Assembly: GCA_963920575.1 (NCBI GenBank)
Contig: OY986965.1
Span: 18,554,957-18,618,956 of the forward strand
Length of the DNA: 64,000 bases
Source of the DNA: Narthecium ossifragum
Lineage: Eukaryota > Streptophyta > Magnoliopsida > Dioscoreales > Nartheciaceae
Direction of reading: 5' to 3'
The notes beneath the pieces are model-generated. The model did not search any database, was not told the origin of the DNA, and worked only from the letters and a program-made list of their open reading frames with translations. Positions 11,874 to 23,349 of the stretch are shown piece after piece. Every line of letters begins with the position of its first letter. The first letter of the stretch is position 1. Both the position numbers and the translations under genes were made by a program.

Positions 11874-12382
11874 TTTTTTTTGAGAAAATTAGCTCGAAGG
11901 CTAGTTAAGGGTTACAGAAAGTATCATAAAAAAACCGACCAACGACAAAAACTCAAAACGTAAACCCCAGGGGTGGGGGGGGGGTCAGATCTTGGAGCAA
12001 AAACGTAGGGGCGAGTCTGTCCTCGGACTCTACCAAGTCCAGTTAGTGCATCGGCTTGAACCACCATATCTCGATGCACAAATCTTAAAACCGCAACCTC
12101 AAAATGGGCTGAGAGATTGCAAATATCTCTTAACAACCCAAAAACTCAGCAACCAACTTTACCAACCATTAGTACAACCATTCAAGAAGTTAGCATCTGA
12201 TTCTACCGGGATATCCACATGGCTTTGTTCCACCGCTGATTGTAAGGCCCTTCGTCCACCCAGTAGCTATGCCTCCTTTCTTGAAGTCGTAGAAATATAT
12301 TCTGAAATTGCCATTTAAACTAAACCTTTTTCTCGCTTTAATAGTACCCCAACTCCAGTAGTCTGATTCATCAGATAGAAAG
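11874..12382 (-). pseudogene. L1-type LINE 3' end with RNase H domain (fragment)
   Basis: T8 at 11874-11881 is the poly(A) tail of a minus-strand element. Just upstream on the minus strand a frame reads ICNLSAHFEVAVLRFVHRD and continues with a D-A-L segment (about 12034-12120), the C-terminal pattern of the plant LINE RNase H domain (usually H.PRE.N..AD.LA). Preceding codons include VDIPVESDA, but stops and frameshifts separate the pieces. The rest of the ORF lies at 13396-13922, 14491-14858 and 16233-17180, all on the minus strand and in order. Confidence 0.7.
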
Positions 12383-13339
12383 TGAAAGTCCAAGAGGGCT
12401 GGGTGAATTGGATCTTTTTTGATAAATCAATATATACAAAACATAGGTAGGAGAAGTTTATAATTCTTGAATGCTTTAAAATGAAATGAAAAGCAATTAA
12501 ACTAGCAAGCTAGAAGAATTGAAATCGAGAAGAGTTAGGAGAATGGCACCGATTTATAGTTATTTGGCCCAACTCTTGGCCTAGGTCCACTTCACTCAAG
12601 GCTCCTCTTGAAGTTCCACTACTTACAGTCCTCTTACAAGTCTTCCTCCAAGCTTTCGGGTGCTTGGAAACCTTATAATGAACTCCAAGCAACTCTTCGA
12701 TTCTCACAAAGCTCCTCCTCATGCTTTGAGGAAGGTTTACAAAAGTTTACCTTAAAATAATTAGCAAAATTGAAGCTCTGACTTGTCCAAAGTTTCACAA
12801 ATAATAACAATAGATGGGGGGCAATTTTACAACTCAAAACTACTTATACTAGGGCTTCAACTCGTCCAAAGATAGCCTCCAACAGCTCTATTTTTGACTC
12901 TGCGCAAGCTGGCGATCGATCAACGTATAGACCGTCACATCATCCGTTGCGCTTAAAAATCAGCTCGAATGCATCCATTGCATCCAGCCTTCATTCTGGC
13001 CGTTGATCCGAGAGTCTGATGGTTGATCCTTACATCGTCCGTCAGCCTTCCCTCTAAGCCAGTAAAATTCAAATAACACATCGTTCGTCATCCTTAGAGA
13101 TTGATCCCAGACATTGTTGTTCACTCTTCGACTTTTTTGCGGCTCAGTTCACAGTTAATCCTAGACTTTCACAGTTGACCCTTGCTTTGGGCTTAAAGCC
13201 ATTTAAAATTGATGAAGTCTAGAGCATCATCAGTGTCCACTAACGGTCGATCCTGACATCATCTATTAGTACAAAAGCTTCCAAATTAAGAGATTTAAGT
13301 TAACTAATTAAGGGGTAAACAATAATTTAATATCTTATC

Positions 13340-13391
<52 letters not shown>

Positions 13392-13395
13392 AGCT
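12383..13395 (-). repeat. Copia LTR inserted in the LINE (solo or truncated)
   Basis: On the minus strand it ends with CCAATTCACCCAGCCCTCTTG and a final CA at 12383, a typical copia LTR end. The opposite end aligns loosely with the start of the copia D LTR (the phrase CCCTTAATTTGG is echoed in reverse near 13285). Imperfect GATCGATC and CATCCGT motifs occur at 12910-13270. The LTR separates two parts of the LINE ORF. The right boundary is blurred by an expanded AT microsatellite and no target duplication was matched. Confidence 0.6.
13344..13389. repeat. AT microsatellite
   Basis: About 22 uninterrupted AT units. It sits where the copia LTR terminus should be. Confidence 0.95.
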
Positions 13396-13922
13396 AAACA
13401 AGGTGGTTTAGAATCAACAAGATCTTCCCCAGTATATCTCAGGCCGAAGTCAGTTACGCCAGTACTTCCCCGTAACCTCAGAAATCTTAGAAAAACAACT
13501 CCAACATCCACACATGAAGAATTAAACAAAACATCGTTTCTTTCATTTCACAAACTCCACAGCGCGAAAGAGAAAACAAATTTCGGCCGACGCATCTCCT
13601 CAAAAGACGAAGATCGCTCAATGAGAGAAATCACCAGCTCAAAACTAAAAGGAACCAAGTAAAAAGGAAGCAACAACGACCAAATTTGGCAAGCAACTCG
13701 ACAACCAAACAAAACATGTGCAATTGATTCCAGATGCACATAACATAGTGGGCGCCTATCCTGTGAAATAATACCCAAGTGCCAGAGTGCGTCCCACATC
13801 AGGAGATGCCTGTGAATAATCTTCCAGATAAGTAGCCTAACGTGAGGGCCTATCGGTAGTCGCCAAAGATTCAACCAAAGGCTTAAGAGAAAGGAGAAAA
13901 TCTCAAAGTCGGGATAGATTAA
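13396..13922 (-). pseudogene. LINE ORF2 segment with reverse-transcriptase zinc-binding domain (zf-RVT)
   Basis: A minus-strand frame (open from 13940 to 13548) reads LWRLPIGPHVRLLIWKIIHR, later HVLFGCRVACQIW. This matches the zf-RVT pattern that follows reverse transcriptase in plant L1-type LINEs (W....P.K...F.W, ..H.LF.C..A...W). After a stop the frame continues with ERNDVLFNSS, resembling the W..RN...F segment that precedes RNase H. It is inactive: stops are present and the ORF is interrupted on both sides by other elements. Confidence 0.75.
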
Positions 13923-14490
13923 CACTGCAACAAAAAACACTTTCGATCACGATTATTTTGACATTTAGCAGCAATAACTAACTCTTTTACCATCAAATGG
14001 CAAATTGGTACTAGATGTGTGGTTGGTGTAAGTAAAGCATTGATTATGCTGATCGCTGGTAAAAGTACCAACAATCGCCGCTAAAAGTTTATTATATAAG
14101 TCAATAAAAAAAGGTCCAAGACGAATAATATCATAATCATATTGAATTAGATGGATAACTGTGATTAATCGTAATCACATCAGCTCAGATGAATAACTTC
14201 GTGTAGCGATGTGGTCTCAATCTCATATAGGTGATTTGGCATAATAAGCAAGCGTTTTATAATATACAAATTGGTCTCAAACTTCTTGTAGGTGATGCAG
14301 ACTATCCTTACTATTTTGGCAGATTTAGAGAGAACATTTTTGGTGGTGATTGCATTGAATTGCTGTCATACATTGATTTCTTTTCCAGCAATTATATTAA
14401 TCGCCTTCAAACATTATGATATGAGGTAATAGGGGCAACTGATCAAATGTTACTAAAGAAATGGCTCTAAAAGACTTTATTGTTGTAGTG
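13923..14490. mobile_element. Non-autonomous CACTA (En/Spm-type) element
   Basis: The 568-bp unit begins CACTGCAACAAAA and ends TTTATTGTTGTAGTG, whose reverse complement is CACTACAACAATAAA: the CACTA terminal inverted repeat. Flanking trinucleotides are TAA and TCA, an imperfect 3-bp target duplication. The interior has only short ORFs and no transposase. It splits the LINE ORF, whose frame resumes on both sides. Confidence 0.8.
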
Positions 14491-14858
14491 TCAAGAGACA
14501 AAAATATACGTTCAAAACTTTTTCAAAAGCACAAAATGTCCAATTCCAAGAGTCCCGATCCGCCAACTGCACCTCTTGTATACGTGATTCCATCAGAGGG
14601 CCAAAATGAACCAAAAGTAAGTCCATATTCCACCTTCCATCGACCACCACATCTCCCGTCGACAAATTGATCCACTAACCTCTTCCCACCTATCTGTTGG
14701 ACTGTCATAGGACAAGGAAGACAACACAGGTTCATCTCCTACCCAATGGTCGAAGTAGAGGCTAACCTTAATGTTCAGACCTAGATAGAAAAGCAAACCT
14801 CTTCGAAGACCCTTTGCTGCCATGCAAATAGATTTCCATTACACAAAGACATAGGACA
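14491..14858 (-). pseudogene. LINE ORF2 segment between reverse transcriptase and zf-RVT
   Basis: Minus-strand frames read KVSLYFDHWVGDEPVLSSL (about 14720-14775) and, in another frame, DGRWNMDLLLVHFGPL. These match the W.DPW.GD.PL and V..L...G.W....L segments that precede zf-RVT in plant LINEs. Frame changes between them show decay. The segment is bounded by a CACTA element and a solo LTR. Confidence 0.7.
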
Positions 14859-16227
14859 TGATATGAGCGGTCTACTCGAAATCCTCTCATATCGGGTCTG
14901 ATCGGACTTGATTGGTTGAATCTGGCTAGCTTGATCAAGTCTGGCTTAAGCTGGTTCAGATCTGGCTAAGCCTGATTGGGATAGGACTCGACTGGGTTGG
15001 ATTGGGTTAAGTGGTGGCTTGGCTGAACCGGCTTGGATTGGGTTAAGTGGTTTGACTGATTTGAGATGGTTCAAAGGAGGATTCGACGGATGAGGAATCA
15101 CTGGAGTGGATCACCGATGATGGGGGCTTTTCGGCGATCGGGACCTTGGCAAGAAGGCTCTTTGAAGGATGGGGATTTGATCCAACAGAGAGGATTGGTC
15201 GGAGGCGGTCTGGATCGACGAGATCTAGGGTACCGTTGGCGGTGGGTTAGAGGGAATCGGCGTCGGGGATGACGACGAGGCTCGAGATTCGCTTTGGACG
15301 TCAGAAAGGAAGCTTGGGTAGAGTTTTAGGATAGTTTAGAGGAGTTTGGGGTGAGATCGGGATCAGATGCGGGTTGACGGCGATAGGAACGGAGGTCGGG
15401 TTGCCAAGGGGATCACCAGAGGAGACGACGGAGGTAGAGGAGGGCCGGATGGAGTCTTGGTGCCAAGGGGAGGACGATTAGGGACTTGGGTGGCAGCGGG
15501 GGCGGCCGGAGAGGGTACAACGGGGATGGTCGGCGTTGAGGCTGGGGCATGGGCATGAGAAGAAAGGAAGAAGATGATGCTGAGGTGGCAGGTAATGAGG
15601 AGAGAGAGTGCTTATGTGGTGATGACGTGGTGGAGAGAAAAAGTGGCATGGAGAGAGAGAAGATGAAGATGAAGGTGAAGGTGAGGGAAATACCGATGGG
15701 GCGAAGACGATGCCGGCTGCAGAGAAGATGACCGACGATGGAGAAGGTGGATCTGTGGACGTCGGTTGAAGAGAACTCTTAGGGAAGATAATTCAGCCTC
15801 TGGATAGTTCCTAATCGAGAACTAATCCTTGGATAATCCTAACTAGAGTATTAAGCCATTACTCTACTAACTATTCTACTCTTTACTTTATTCATCTACT
15901 CAACTAATCATTGATCATCGATACATCATATCTAGCTACTGAGGTCCTTTTATAGAGGCCTCGACTAAGTTTTAATCCAACTAAAAAACCCCCTTGCTTC
16001 TTCCATACTCAGACTCCACTTCTAACAATAACTTCCTAACTCAAATAGGAATCTTAATTAATTCCTAACAAGAAAATATCAACTACGACTCAAAAGACTA
16101 ATAAATACTAATTAAATACTCTAGTTTGAACTAGGGAAGTCCAAATCAAACTAGGAAAGAGGTTAAACCAGCTTGGGTCCTCTTCTGGGTGTGGGGCCAG
16201 TTGGTCGAGTCGGATCGACTCGTATCA
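14859..16227 (-). repeat. Solo LTR inserted in the LINE
   Basis: A 1369-bp unit begins TGATATGAG and ends CTCGTATCA, short inverted ends of LTR type. It is flanked by GGACA (14854-14858) and GGACC (16228-16232), a 5-bp duplication with one change. A TATA box on the minus strand (TATAAAA, plus-strand 15948-15954) sets the orientation. GC-rich frames inside (15066-15731) look compositional. LINE sequence continues on both sides, so this is an insertion without an internal region. Confidence 0.7.
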
Positions 16228-16232
16228 GGACC

Positions 16233-17180
16233 GAAAAGAAACTAGCAACAAAGCAGACCATCTATATTTAGCCTTCACCAATTGTAGCCAAATCGAAACA
16301 TCATGTTCCAAAAGCCGAGCTGCACGACTAAGAAGTAAGGCCTTCTACATCCCTTAATCCAAGCCCTCCCTAATCAAGAGGAAACACTGTGTCTGCCAAC
16401 TAAAACTTCCAATGCTTCTTGTCTTCCCAAGCCCAATGAGTCACTGAATGATACTCTCTAAGCTAGAAAGCACTCACATGGACAACAACTGAAAACATAT
16501 GATGGACTGGAGACGCCTACAAAATGCTTTTAGCCAAAACACTTTGAAACACTTTGACCAGCCCCCAAAATTAATTTGACATGCAGACTAAGAAGACGAA
16601 CAAGTTAAAACCTTCTCTAGCAGACGAGACAAAGACGCCACTTTCAAATTCAGCCACAAGCATACAAAGTATCCGTCTAATTCCTTCCTCCCTTTGAACA
16701 TCGAGATATGGGGAGAACCTCGGATTACATTTGGCCTCATTTATACAAAGCTTAGAAAGAGAAGAATAGTAAAGAAGAATCTGACGAAGCCTCCGAGCTT
16801 AAGAGCAAGAGACATGATCAGTAACCAACAAGCAATCATCCACGTATAATAGATGGGAGAGGGTAAAAGTAGAGCCATGAAACCTTAGAAGTTAGAATGG
16901 CAAGTCCGAAGGCTGGATCATTCAACAAAAAGAGGATCGCCTCACCTAATGCCGCATTGTGGGGAGAACTGCCTAAAAATCCTTCCATTGACAATGAAGA
17001 AAAAGGTCAGTGAAGAAATGCAAGCGATAACCCATCTACTCATCTTGGAGAAAACTCCATGTCAGAGAGGACCGCCTAGATGAAGGTCCATCACACTTTT
17101 ATCATATGCGGACTGGAGGTCTATCTTGAGATCCATAAGAATAAATTGGGAACCATCACTAGAGCATGTGAAGGAGATTT
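16233..17180 (-). pseudogene. LINE ORF2 segment with reverse transcriptase domain
   Basis: Minus-strand translation gives KIDLQSAYDK (about 17110-17140), then RWVIACISS and IRRGDPL (the R(Q)GDPLSP motif of non-LTR reverse transcriptases). After the region expected to hold (Y/A)DD it gives GGLGLRDV and LLSRAARLLEHD, then LVKAKYRW. These follow the order of an L1-type ORF2 from palm to thumb. Stops and frameshifts are frequent and the 5' part (ORF1, endonuclease) is not found, so this is a truncated, dead copy. Confidence 0.7.
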
Positions 17181-17880
17181 ATTGTCATAAGTCAAGATAA
17201 TAGACTCAACTAATGAAAAACAAAAAGACTCGCTCCTATGGTATCACCACTAAAGCATGTTAAAATTAAGTTACAAAGAATAAATTGGGTATGATCATAA
17301 TAGTTATTGCAAAAAAAAAAAAAGTTGAGAACATCATAATAATTATGAAGAATTGACGAAAGAATTCAGCTATATCGGAAAATATTAAAACTAATCAACT
17401 CACTAGACAATGCTTCATTTTTTGAAAAATTCAGATAGTAATTCATCTCATTCTATTCAATCAAGTATGGTAGATATCGAATATAAAAGTCTTTATTTTC
17501 TTAGTGACTTGAAATTATCAGGAACCCTACCATTTATATGTCCTTTATATACTTACGATTACTTAAATAAAGACAAAATGAGATAGTGGCAAATACGTAT
17601 GGCCTATGATGCTCGTACTTTTTGGCTTCATGTAGAAAGCAACTTAGCAAACATCTTTTTAACATCTTTATAGTTAGTCTTTAGACTTCATAATTTTATC
17701 TTTATAAACTTCAAGAATAATACACCTCCACTAACCATGGGCGTTTTTTTTCCTTCCCTTTTTTACTCGTTAACGAGTATGATTTTTAAGACCTTTCAAG
17801 AGCATGTGCATCCGTTTGATCCTAAAAAATCAAACCAATAAGAAAGGATGGGTTTATATATTTTTTCTGATTGGTTAAGC
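17181..17880. other. Unassigned AT-rich sequence
   Basis: Only very short ORFs are present; there is an A12-A13 tract near 17310. It may include decayed LINE 5' sequence. Nothing specific can be supported. Confidence 0.25.
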
Positions 17881-18100
17881 CTGATGGCTGAGAAGGAAGA
17901 AATTACACAGCAACTAGTGCATGGTGGCCCCAAGGGATCAGCCCGAGCCGAACTAATGAGACTATCCACATCCGCATTGAATTCATAGGGGATATGAACA
18001 AACAAGATTTTAAAAAAAGATGAACACACGCGTCAGATGGGACGTAAGATCCCTAGGAGTTCTATTGGCTAAAGAATGTTCCTAGAAATTATGGGTTTAT
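17881..18100 (-). pseudogene. Second LINE RNase H fragment
   Basis: The minus-strand ORF at 17796-18029 contains ILFVHIPYEFNADVDSLIS. This resembles the H.PRE.N..AD.LA signature at the C-terminus of plant LINE RNase H domains. It is not contiguous with the LINE at 11874-17180 and probably comes from another copy. Only about 70 codons are recognisable. Confidence 0.5.
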
Positions 18101-19300
18101 ATATCTATAAGCTAACACTGCCAATAGATCTCCAGATTATGAACTCATCACTCTAAATTTTCCGGTCCCGTTCTTTCTTGGCAAACCTGCTGAGTACATA
18201 TATGCTCCAACCAAACTTTAATTCTACTGAATATGGCTTGGAAATCACGGAAATGTATCAATATATGAAGATATGATTTATCATTTTCACTCTTGAGTCC
18301 AATTTGTCCTTCATATGATCGTATCCAAATGAATGCATGTCAAAGATATATAGGACAATTAGTCATCTCCATCTGTGTGAATGAATGAGACTGCTTATAT
18401 GACATAAAGCTCTAAACATGACCTTCCTCCATTTAGTTATCGTACTATATATATAGGTAGACTGCTAGTGAGCTATATTAGCAAGTCTTCTTTCCACATT
18501 GTATAATGTGCGTGTTGAACCACTGAAGCATAACCTCTTTTTCCTCACTGCTTTCTGGATAACAATTACACACGGCAAACCCGACTTTGGAATTTTCAGG
18601 ATATATAGTACCTTCAAGATTAAATCATCACTTTTTTTTTCTCACGCACAACAAAAGAATAAAACCAAGAAAGTAAATTATGTACCATTTTTTTTACTTG
18701 GTTAATATAAATGAAATAGACATCATTAAAACACACAAATATCTCAATGATATGATTAGAAAAAGAAACATCATTCTTGCGAAAATAGTTAACCAAGATA
18801 AGATTTTAAATACTCAATGATTGAAGCTCTGATAGCATAGATGACGCCATGAGCTTATAATTAAGCACATGTGATATGTACATTTATGATAGGCATGTAT
18901 GAAGCATTTGCCTCGAGTTATATATTGATTGCTCTCCCGTCGACACTGCTTGACATTGTCGAAACCATTGCCTAGATTCATAACAGACATACCAAAAGGG
19001 ACAAAATTGACGTCGCACTCGTCTCGAGAAAATCCATACCGACCCGTGATGTGAAAGATTTGAACCTCAAATCACACATATCTCCATAGTGCGATGCTTA
19101 CTATATTTACAATGATGGTCATAGTACTTCCAAAACTCAAGATAATAAATGAAAGATTAACGTCAATGCTATCTTATCCCTACGCATTCACATAAGACAA
19201 ACTATAACGTTGGTAGCATTAGGACAATCCTCAACATAAAGAAGGTATTCGATACAAACAACTTCAAGATTTGTAATTATAGATGTATACATATACATAT
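18101..19300. other. Unassigned AT-rich sequence
   Basis: No gene or element boundary was recognised. The 68-codon ORF at 18499-18705 has no motif. Confidence 0.25.
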
Positions 19301-19309
19301 ATGTAAGAA

Positions 19310-19925
19310 GTTATGAGGAGCAACCTGGTTCTGATGCAGGACCAAGAGCGGACCTGACTGAGTCCGATTCAGAGCAGCTCCCGAAGCGATCCGGACGCAT
19401 TCGGACCCCATCCGTACGACTGAGATCTTTGGATGGCCATAACTTTTGATCCGGGTGTCCGATCGGGGCGTGCGACCAGTCGAAACGACCGGGTTGACGA
19501 GCCCGTCATTTATCATTGGAGATCTTTGATCTCTCCATGACTGCTTGTCAAATCGTCAAATTCTTTTTCCTTTGGTCCGAAATCTCAGTTTTAGTGAAAA
19601 CTTTTCTTTTTAGGCAGTTTTATCGGTTTCTATTTTTGGCAAATTTCCTATTTTGAGTAGGATTTCTTTTATTATTGAATTCTGGGTTAATACTTGGATT
19701 AGGGTTTGAGTCCATGTTTGAGTTGGTCAGGTCTTTCCTTAATCCTATAAAAGGAGGCCTTAGGGTTTGTAAAGAGGCAGTTTTTGATTGATGAAAAAAT
19801 AGGACTTTTGGTTTTTTTCTCATAGAAATCTGGTTATCTCTCCCATAGAGAGTTTGGTTGTCTCTCCCATAGAGAGGTCCACGTTTACCCTGCGCCAGGT
19901 TCTCTATCTCTTGTATCCCTCACCC
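19310..19925 (+). repeat. LTR-like or promoter-leader segment with TATA box
   Basis: A TATA box (TATAAAA, 19746-19752) is followed by a leader with a repeated CTCTCCCATAGAGAG phrase (19837-19876), and upstream sequence of the U3 type. It could be a retroelement LTR or the promoter of the broken gene that follows at 20041. No second copy or duplication was found in the window. Confidence 0.3.
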
Positions 19926-20040
19926 CGTCTACCGTCGACCTCACCTTGACCTCGCCCTGGCCTCCCTCGCGCCGGCCTCCTTCGCCCCAGCCCTCCTTGG
20001 AGTAGCCGCAAGTCCCGCCCCGCCCTCCCACGCCCCGGCC

Positions 20041-20346
20041 TCCTTGGAGTCCCGGCTCAACGCCGTCCGCCGCGAGATCACCGCCCTCTACTGCGCCTAC
20101 TTCGTCCTCCACTCCGCCACCATCTCCTCCTCTTCTCCACCAGCCCTTCTTCTCCCAGACCCTCCATCGCCTACCACCGGTCGTGGATCCCCTGCCTCAC
20201 CTCGCTGGCCACCTCCATGGCCATCGTGTGGGCCATAAGGTACAAAACCGACGCCGAGGCCCGCGTCGAGCGGCTCCTAGAGAGGGACTAGGAGGACGGG
20301 ATGCTCCTCGGGCGGTGCGTGGCGGAGCTGAAGAAGAAAGGGGTGG
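20041..20346 (+). pseudogene. Broken fragment of a plant membrane-protein gene, function unknown
   Basis: A GC-rich frame starts around ESRLNAVRREITALYCAYFV (20044-20103). After a frameshift between about 20125 and 20165 it continues as AYHRSWIPCLTSLATSMAIV and then WAIRYKTDAEARVERLLERD. An in-frame TAG (20289-20291) is followed by GMLLGRCVAELKKKG up to the assembly gap. The layout (amphipathic N-terminus, a hydrophobic segment, a basic and acidic helical tail) resembles small uncharacterised plant membrane proteins, but I cannot name the family. Base composition is unlike the AT-rich flanks, which suggests a captured or truncated gene piece. Confidence 0.45.
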
Positions 20347-20546
20347 NNNNNNNNNNNNNNNNNNNNNNNNNNNNNNNNNNNNNNNNNNNNNNNNNNNNNN
20401 NNNNNNNNNNNNNNNNNNNNNNNNNNNNNNNNNNNNNNNNNNNNNNNNNNNNNNNNNNNNNNNNNNNNNNNNNNNNNNNNNNNNNNNNNNNNNNNNNNNN
20501 NNNNNNNNNNNNNNNNNNNNNNNNNNNNNNNNNNNNNNNNNNNNNN
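20347..20546. other. Assembly gap (200 N)
   Basis: Exactly 200 undetermined bases, a conventional size for a gap of unknown length. ORFs that cross it are artefacts. Confidence 0.99.
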
Positions 20547-20584
20547 ACACAACCTGTGGAAGTCCAAACTATATTGCTCCTGAG
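20547..20584 (+). pseudogene. Protein kinase exon end (activation segment, APE motif)
   Basis: The frame reads TTCGSPNYIAPE and is followed directly by GGTAGAAC, a plausible exon end plus GT splice donor. TTCG(S/T)PNY.APE is the T-loop to subdomain VIII pattern of Ser/Thr kinases of the CIPK/SnRK and related groups. Only 12 codons are visible before the gap. No following kinase exon was recognised, so this may be one exon of a real gene or a captured fragment. Confidence 0.5.
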
Positions 20585-23285
20585 GTAGAACTTGATTCTG
20601 AAGAAGAAAAGAAGAACAGAAAAGTGAATTAGCTAATGAAAGAGCTATGTAAATTTGGATGTGTATATAGCCAGACAATTTCACCACCTGATCAAGGTAA
20701 ACCTGGGTGTGTATATTGTGATGATTATTGTTTCAGTTACTTCAGTAATTTGATTCTTTGCGTAGTTATTTGAATGCTTGTCTGGTGTTTCATTTGATGT
20801 TGTTGAATACAATGGCTTCAAGAAGAGCATTGCTTATACTCTTTCGGGTTGGGATGTTTATTTAAAATATACTATATTTACGTCAAATAGATTAGTCTTA
20901 TTAATAGGAGGTAGTTTCAAGCTTGCTTTTGGAGGGTGCTTTAGAAACTTTTAGATAAAATTTAGTCAAGGATGAAGACATCACTATATACATTCTTTCA
21001 TTTGGCTTCTTATTTTAGTTAGGCTTTCTAATTTTCAAGATAAAATACTGGAACAGTTTTCTGTGCATCTTGATATGTTCATCAAACAATGCTGCGATGT
21101 TGGAGATAGGAGATAGATATTCATATTATTCTTTAATGCATGAACTTCTTTCTTTGTTTCTTCGGGCTATATATTTGGCTTTCTTGAAGTATTTTAATTA
21201 CCATTTGTTTACCTCTTACTACTGGTGTAATGATTGTCATTGGTTTACCTCTTATTCAGAAACTGCTTCATGACCCTTATTATTCAGGGCATTTGGCCTT
21301 TTCACTATAATGTGCAAGTTTTTTTTTTTTGGATCGTTCTCATTTAGACTGAATTGTTTAAAGTTCTTAGGATATGCTGCTACTGTTTGTTACTTTTCCT
21401 TAAATAGAAGCTTAGGAAAAACAAAATAATGAGAACACATTTTCCATACGGGGTATGTGAGGTTAGTTTTCAAGGGGCATCTGCTCAATTAGTCGCTAAG
21501 TGAGGTTTGACTTCTATGATATGGGTAATAATCTTTAGGTGTCTAATGGTTGTTCAATTATCTGTCTTATATTATATGATTTTCTGAGGAAAAGGAGAAT
21601 TAAATTTATTGTTCTTGCTGCAGCTAGAAGACTATCTCATGGAGAGTCTATGTGCAAGATTGTACCAAGAGTGTAGGATCACGAAGTGACAATGACCTTT
21701 AGTCATTGTAGCTTTATCTTTCAAAGGCTAATTTCTCAAGGCCATTATTTTTGGGTAATGATTGTAATAGATTGTAATATTTCCTTCTGTTCTTAGAACT
21801 ATATCCTTCTGTTCTTAGAACTACATCTTCTTTCTACCTTCAATGGCACATCCTCAAAACTTGAACATTTACAAATTTTGAGGGTAATGATTGTAATAGA
21901 TCAATTTGTGTTCACGAAAAATCTTAGGATTTCACTGTTCTCTAGAGGGTGATATAATGCCATTTGGTGTAAAAGTAATTAATACACATGGCAAGGTTTA
22001 TCGATTGGTAAGCTTGACATTTACTATCACTCTTGCTCTTTTTCAGTTTCCACGCTATTTTTCGTTGTATCTACTTTGTTGTCATAACTATTCACCTGAT
22101 TATGTACTCTATGCTTACAAAGTAGACACTTCAACGATATTACACATTTTATGCTTCATTTCAAAGCTTTTAACGTGCACCAATTTTCTGCTCCAATGGC
22201 CACCTGATTCTGCTAAAAGTAAGCATAATAGCATGATAGCATTAGTTTCCTTATGCTGAGGCTGGTGTAGTATTCGGTGTTTCGTTATTTAAGCACCACT
22301 AGATCAACATTTGTTGACTTATAATACTTATCATGCTATTTTTAGAGCTCCAAAATCTGTGTAATATTCCAAAATCTGTGTAAAATAATCTCAACTAGCA
22401 AAATCAACAAAAAAAAAATCTTATGATCAAGAAAAAGAACTATAAAAATGAAAACTTCGACAAATAAAACCCATGCCAGGGGAACGAGCGAGGATATATC
22501 ATTCATAATTGGCTTCGATATATGGGTGTATTCAAATTTTATTTCAAGAGTTTCAGTGAGTCTACCTATGTTATTTGTTTTAACATGTAGATTTCTTTGT
22601 TTGTGTCATTGATAACCTAAACATATAAATGTACTTCTGGGGAGCTTCATTGATGGATGCCCGTGTTAGGTCACATAACTAAAAAAACATGACCAAATTT
22701 AAACCATGCCCCACAAGCATCCCACTAAGAAAAAATCATCACTGCATAATTATTACCGTTGTCTATAGAGAAAACATCGCATGTAGTCATGTTTGATTGC
22801 TTTGGTTGATTATGTAAAATGCTACAAAAGCCATATGTACTCCATAACTGCTTGACATTTGTGTGTATTGAACATTATTTTAATTGTTTCATGGGAGTTT
22901 ATTGCTGTTATTTCATTCTCTCTATCTTATGAAGATATACCCCTTATGATGTAGATATCTCTGCTAATTTGCAGAGAAATTCATCTAGACGGGTAAATGT
23001 TCTTCTAAGGAGCTTCATTGATGGATGCCATCTTTTTCTTTTTTCTTTTTTCTTTTTTAATTTATAAATTGAGTCTTTTATTCTAAATTTGTAAATGTGA
23101 CGGTATAAAAGCTAATTCATATGTTCTAAATCAATCCAAAATGGTGCCTACATTTCTATTGTCACTGTTTTTAGATATCTCAATATTAGTAATAATTTTA
23201 ATTGTAATATTTTTTATTGTTAAAATTTTACACTAGCAGTAAGCATTTAACAAAAAGGAAAAATAAAAAAAATGGAAAATAAAAA
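20585..23285. other. Intron-like AT-rich sequence before a Helitron end
   Basis: T-rich, stop-dense sequence resembles plant introns. A candidate acceptor (TTGCTGCAG, ending 21622) precedes a short open stretch. A phrase reading GGAGCTTCATTGATGGATGCC occurs twice (about 22636 and 23007). A degenerate hairpin end near 22466 resembles the Helitron end at 23286. No exon could be assigned with confidence. Confidence 0.3.
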
Positions 23286-23313
23286 CCGTGCCAGGGGCAC
23301 GGGCATCTACTAG
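23286..23313 (+). mobile_element. Helitron 3' terminus
   Basis: A hairpin CCGTGCCAGGGGCACGG (23286-23302) is followed after a short spacer by CTAG, with T next. This is the standard 3' end of plant Helitrons (16-20 bp hairpin, then CTRR, insertion before T). The 5' TC end was not found, so the extent of the element is unknown; it could include the gene fragments at 20041-20584. Confidence 0.65.
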
Positions 23314-23314
23314 T

Positions 23315-23349
23315 ATATATATGTATGTATGTGTGTGTGTGTGTGTGTA
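23315..23349 (+). repeat. AT/GTAT/GT microsatellite
   Basis: Simple repeats start one base after the predicted Helitron 3' end: a few AT, then GTAT, then about ten GT units. Confidence 0.9.

Noticed and set aside
20183..20687. ORFs spanning the N run
   Set aside because: They are open only because N is translated as X; the joined product has no meaning.
22261..22500. A second Helitron end near 22466
   Set aside because: The hairpin is imperfect (CATGCCAGGGGAACG) and no CTRR follows at the right distance.
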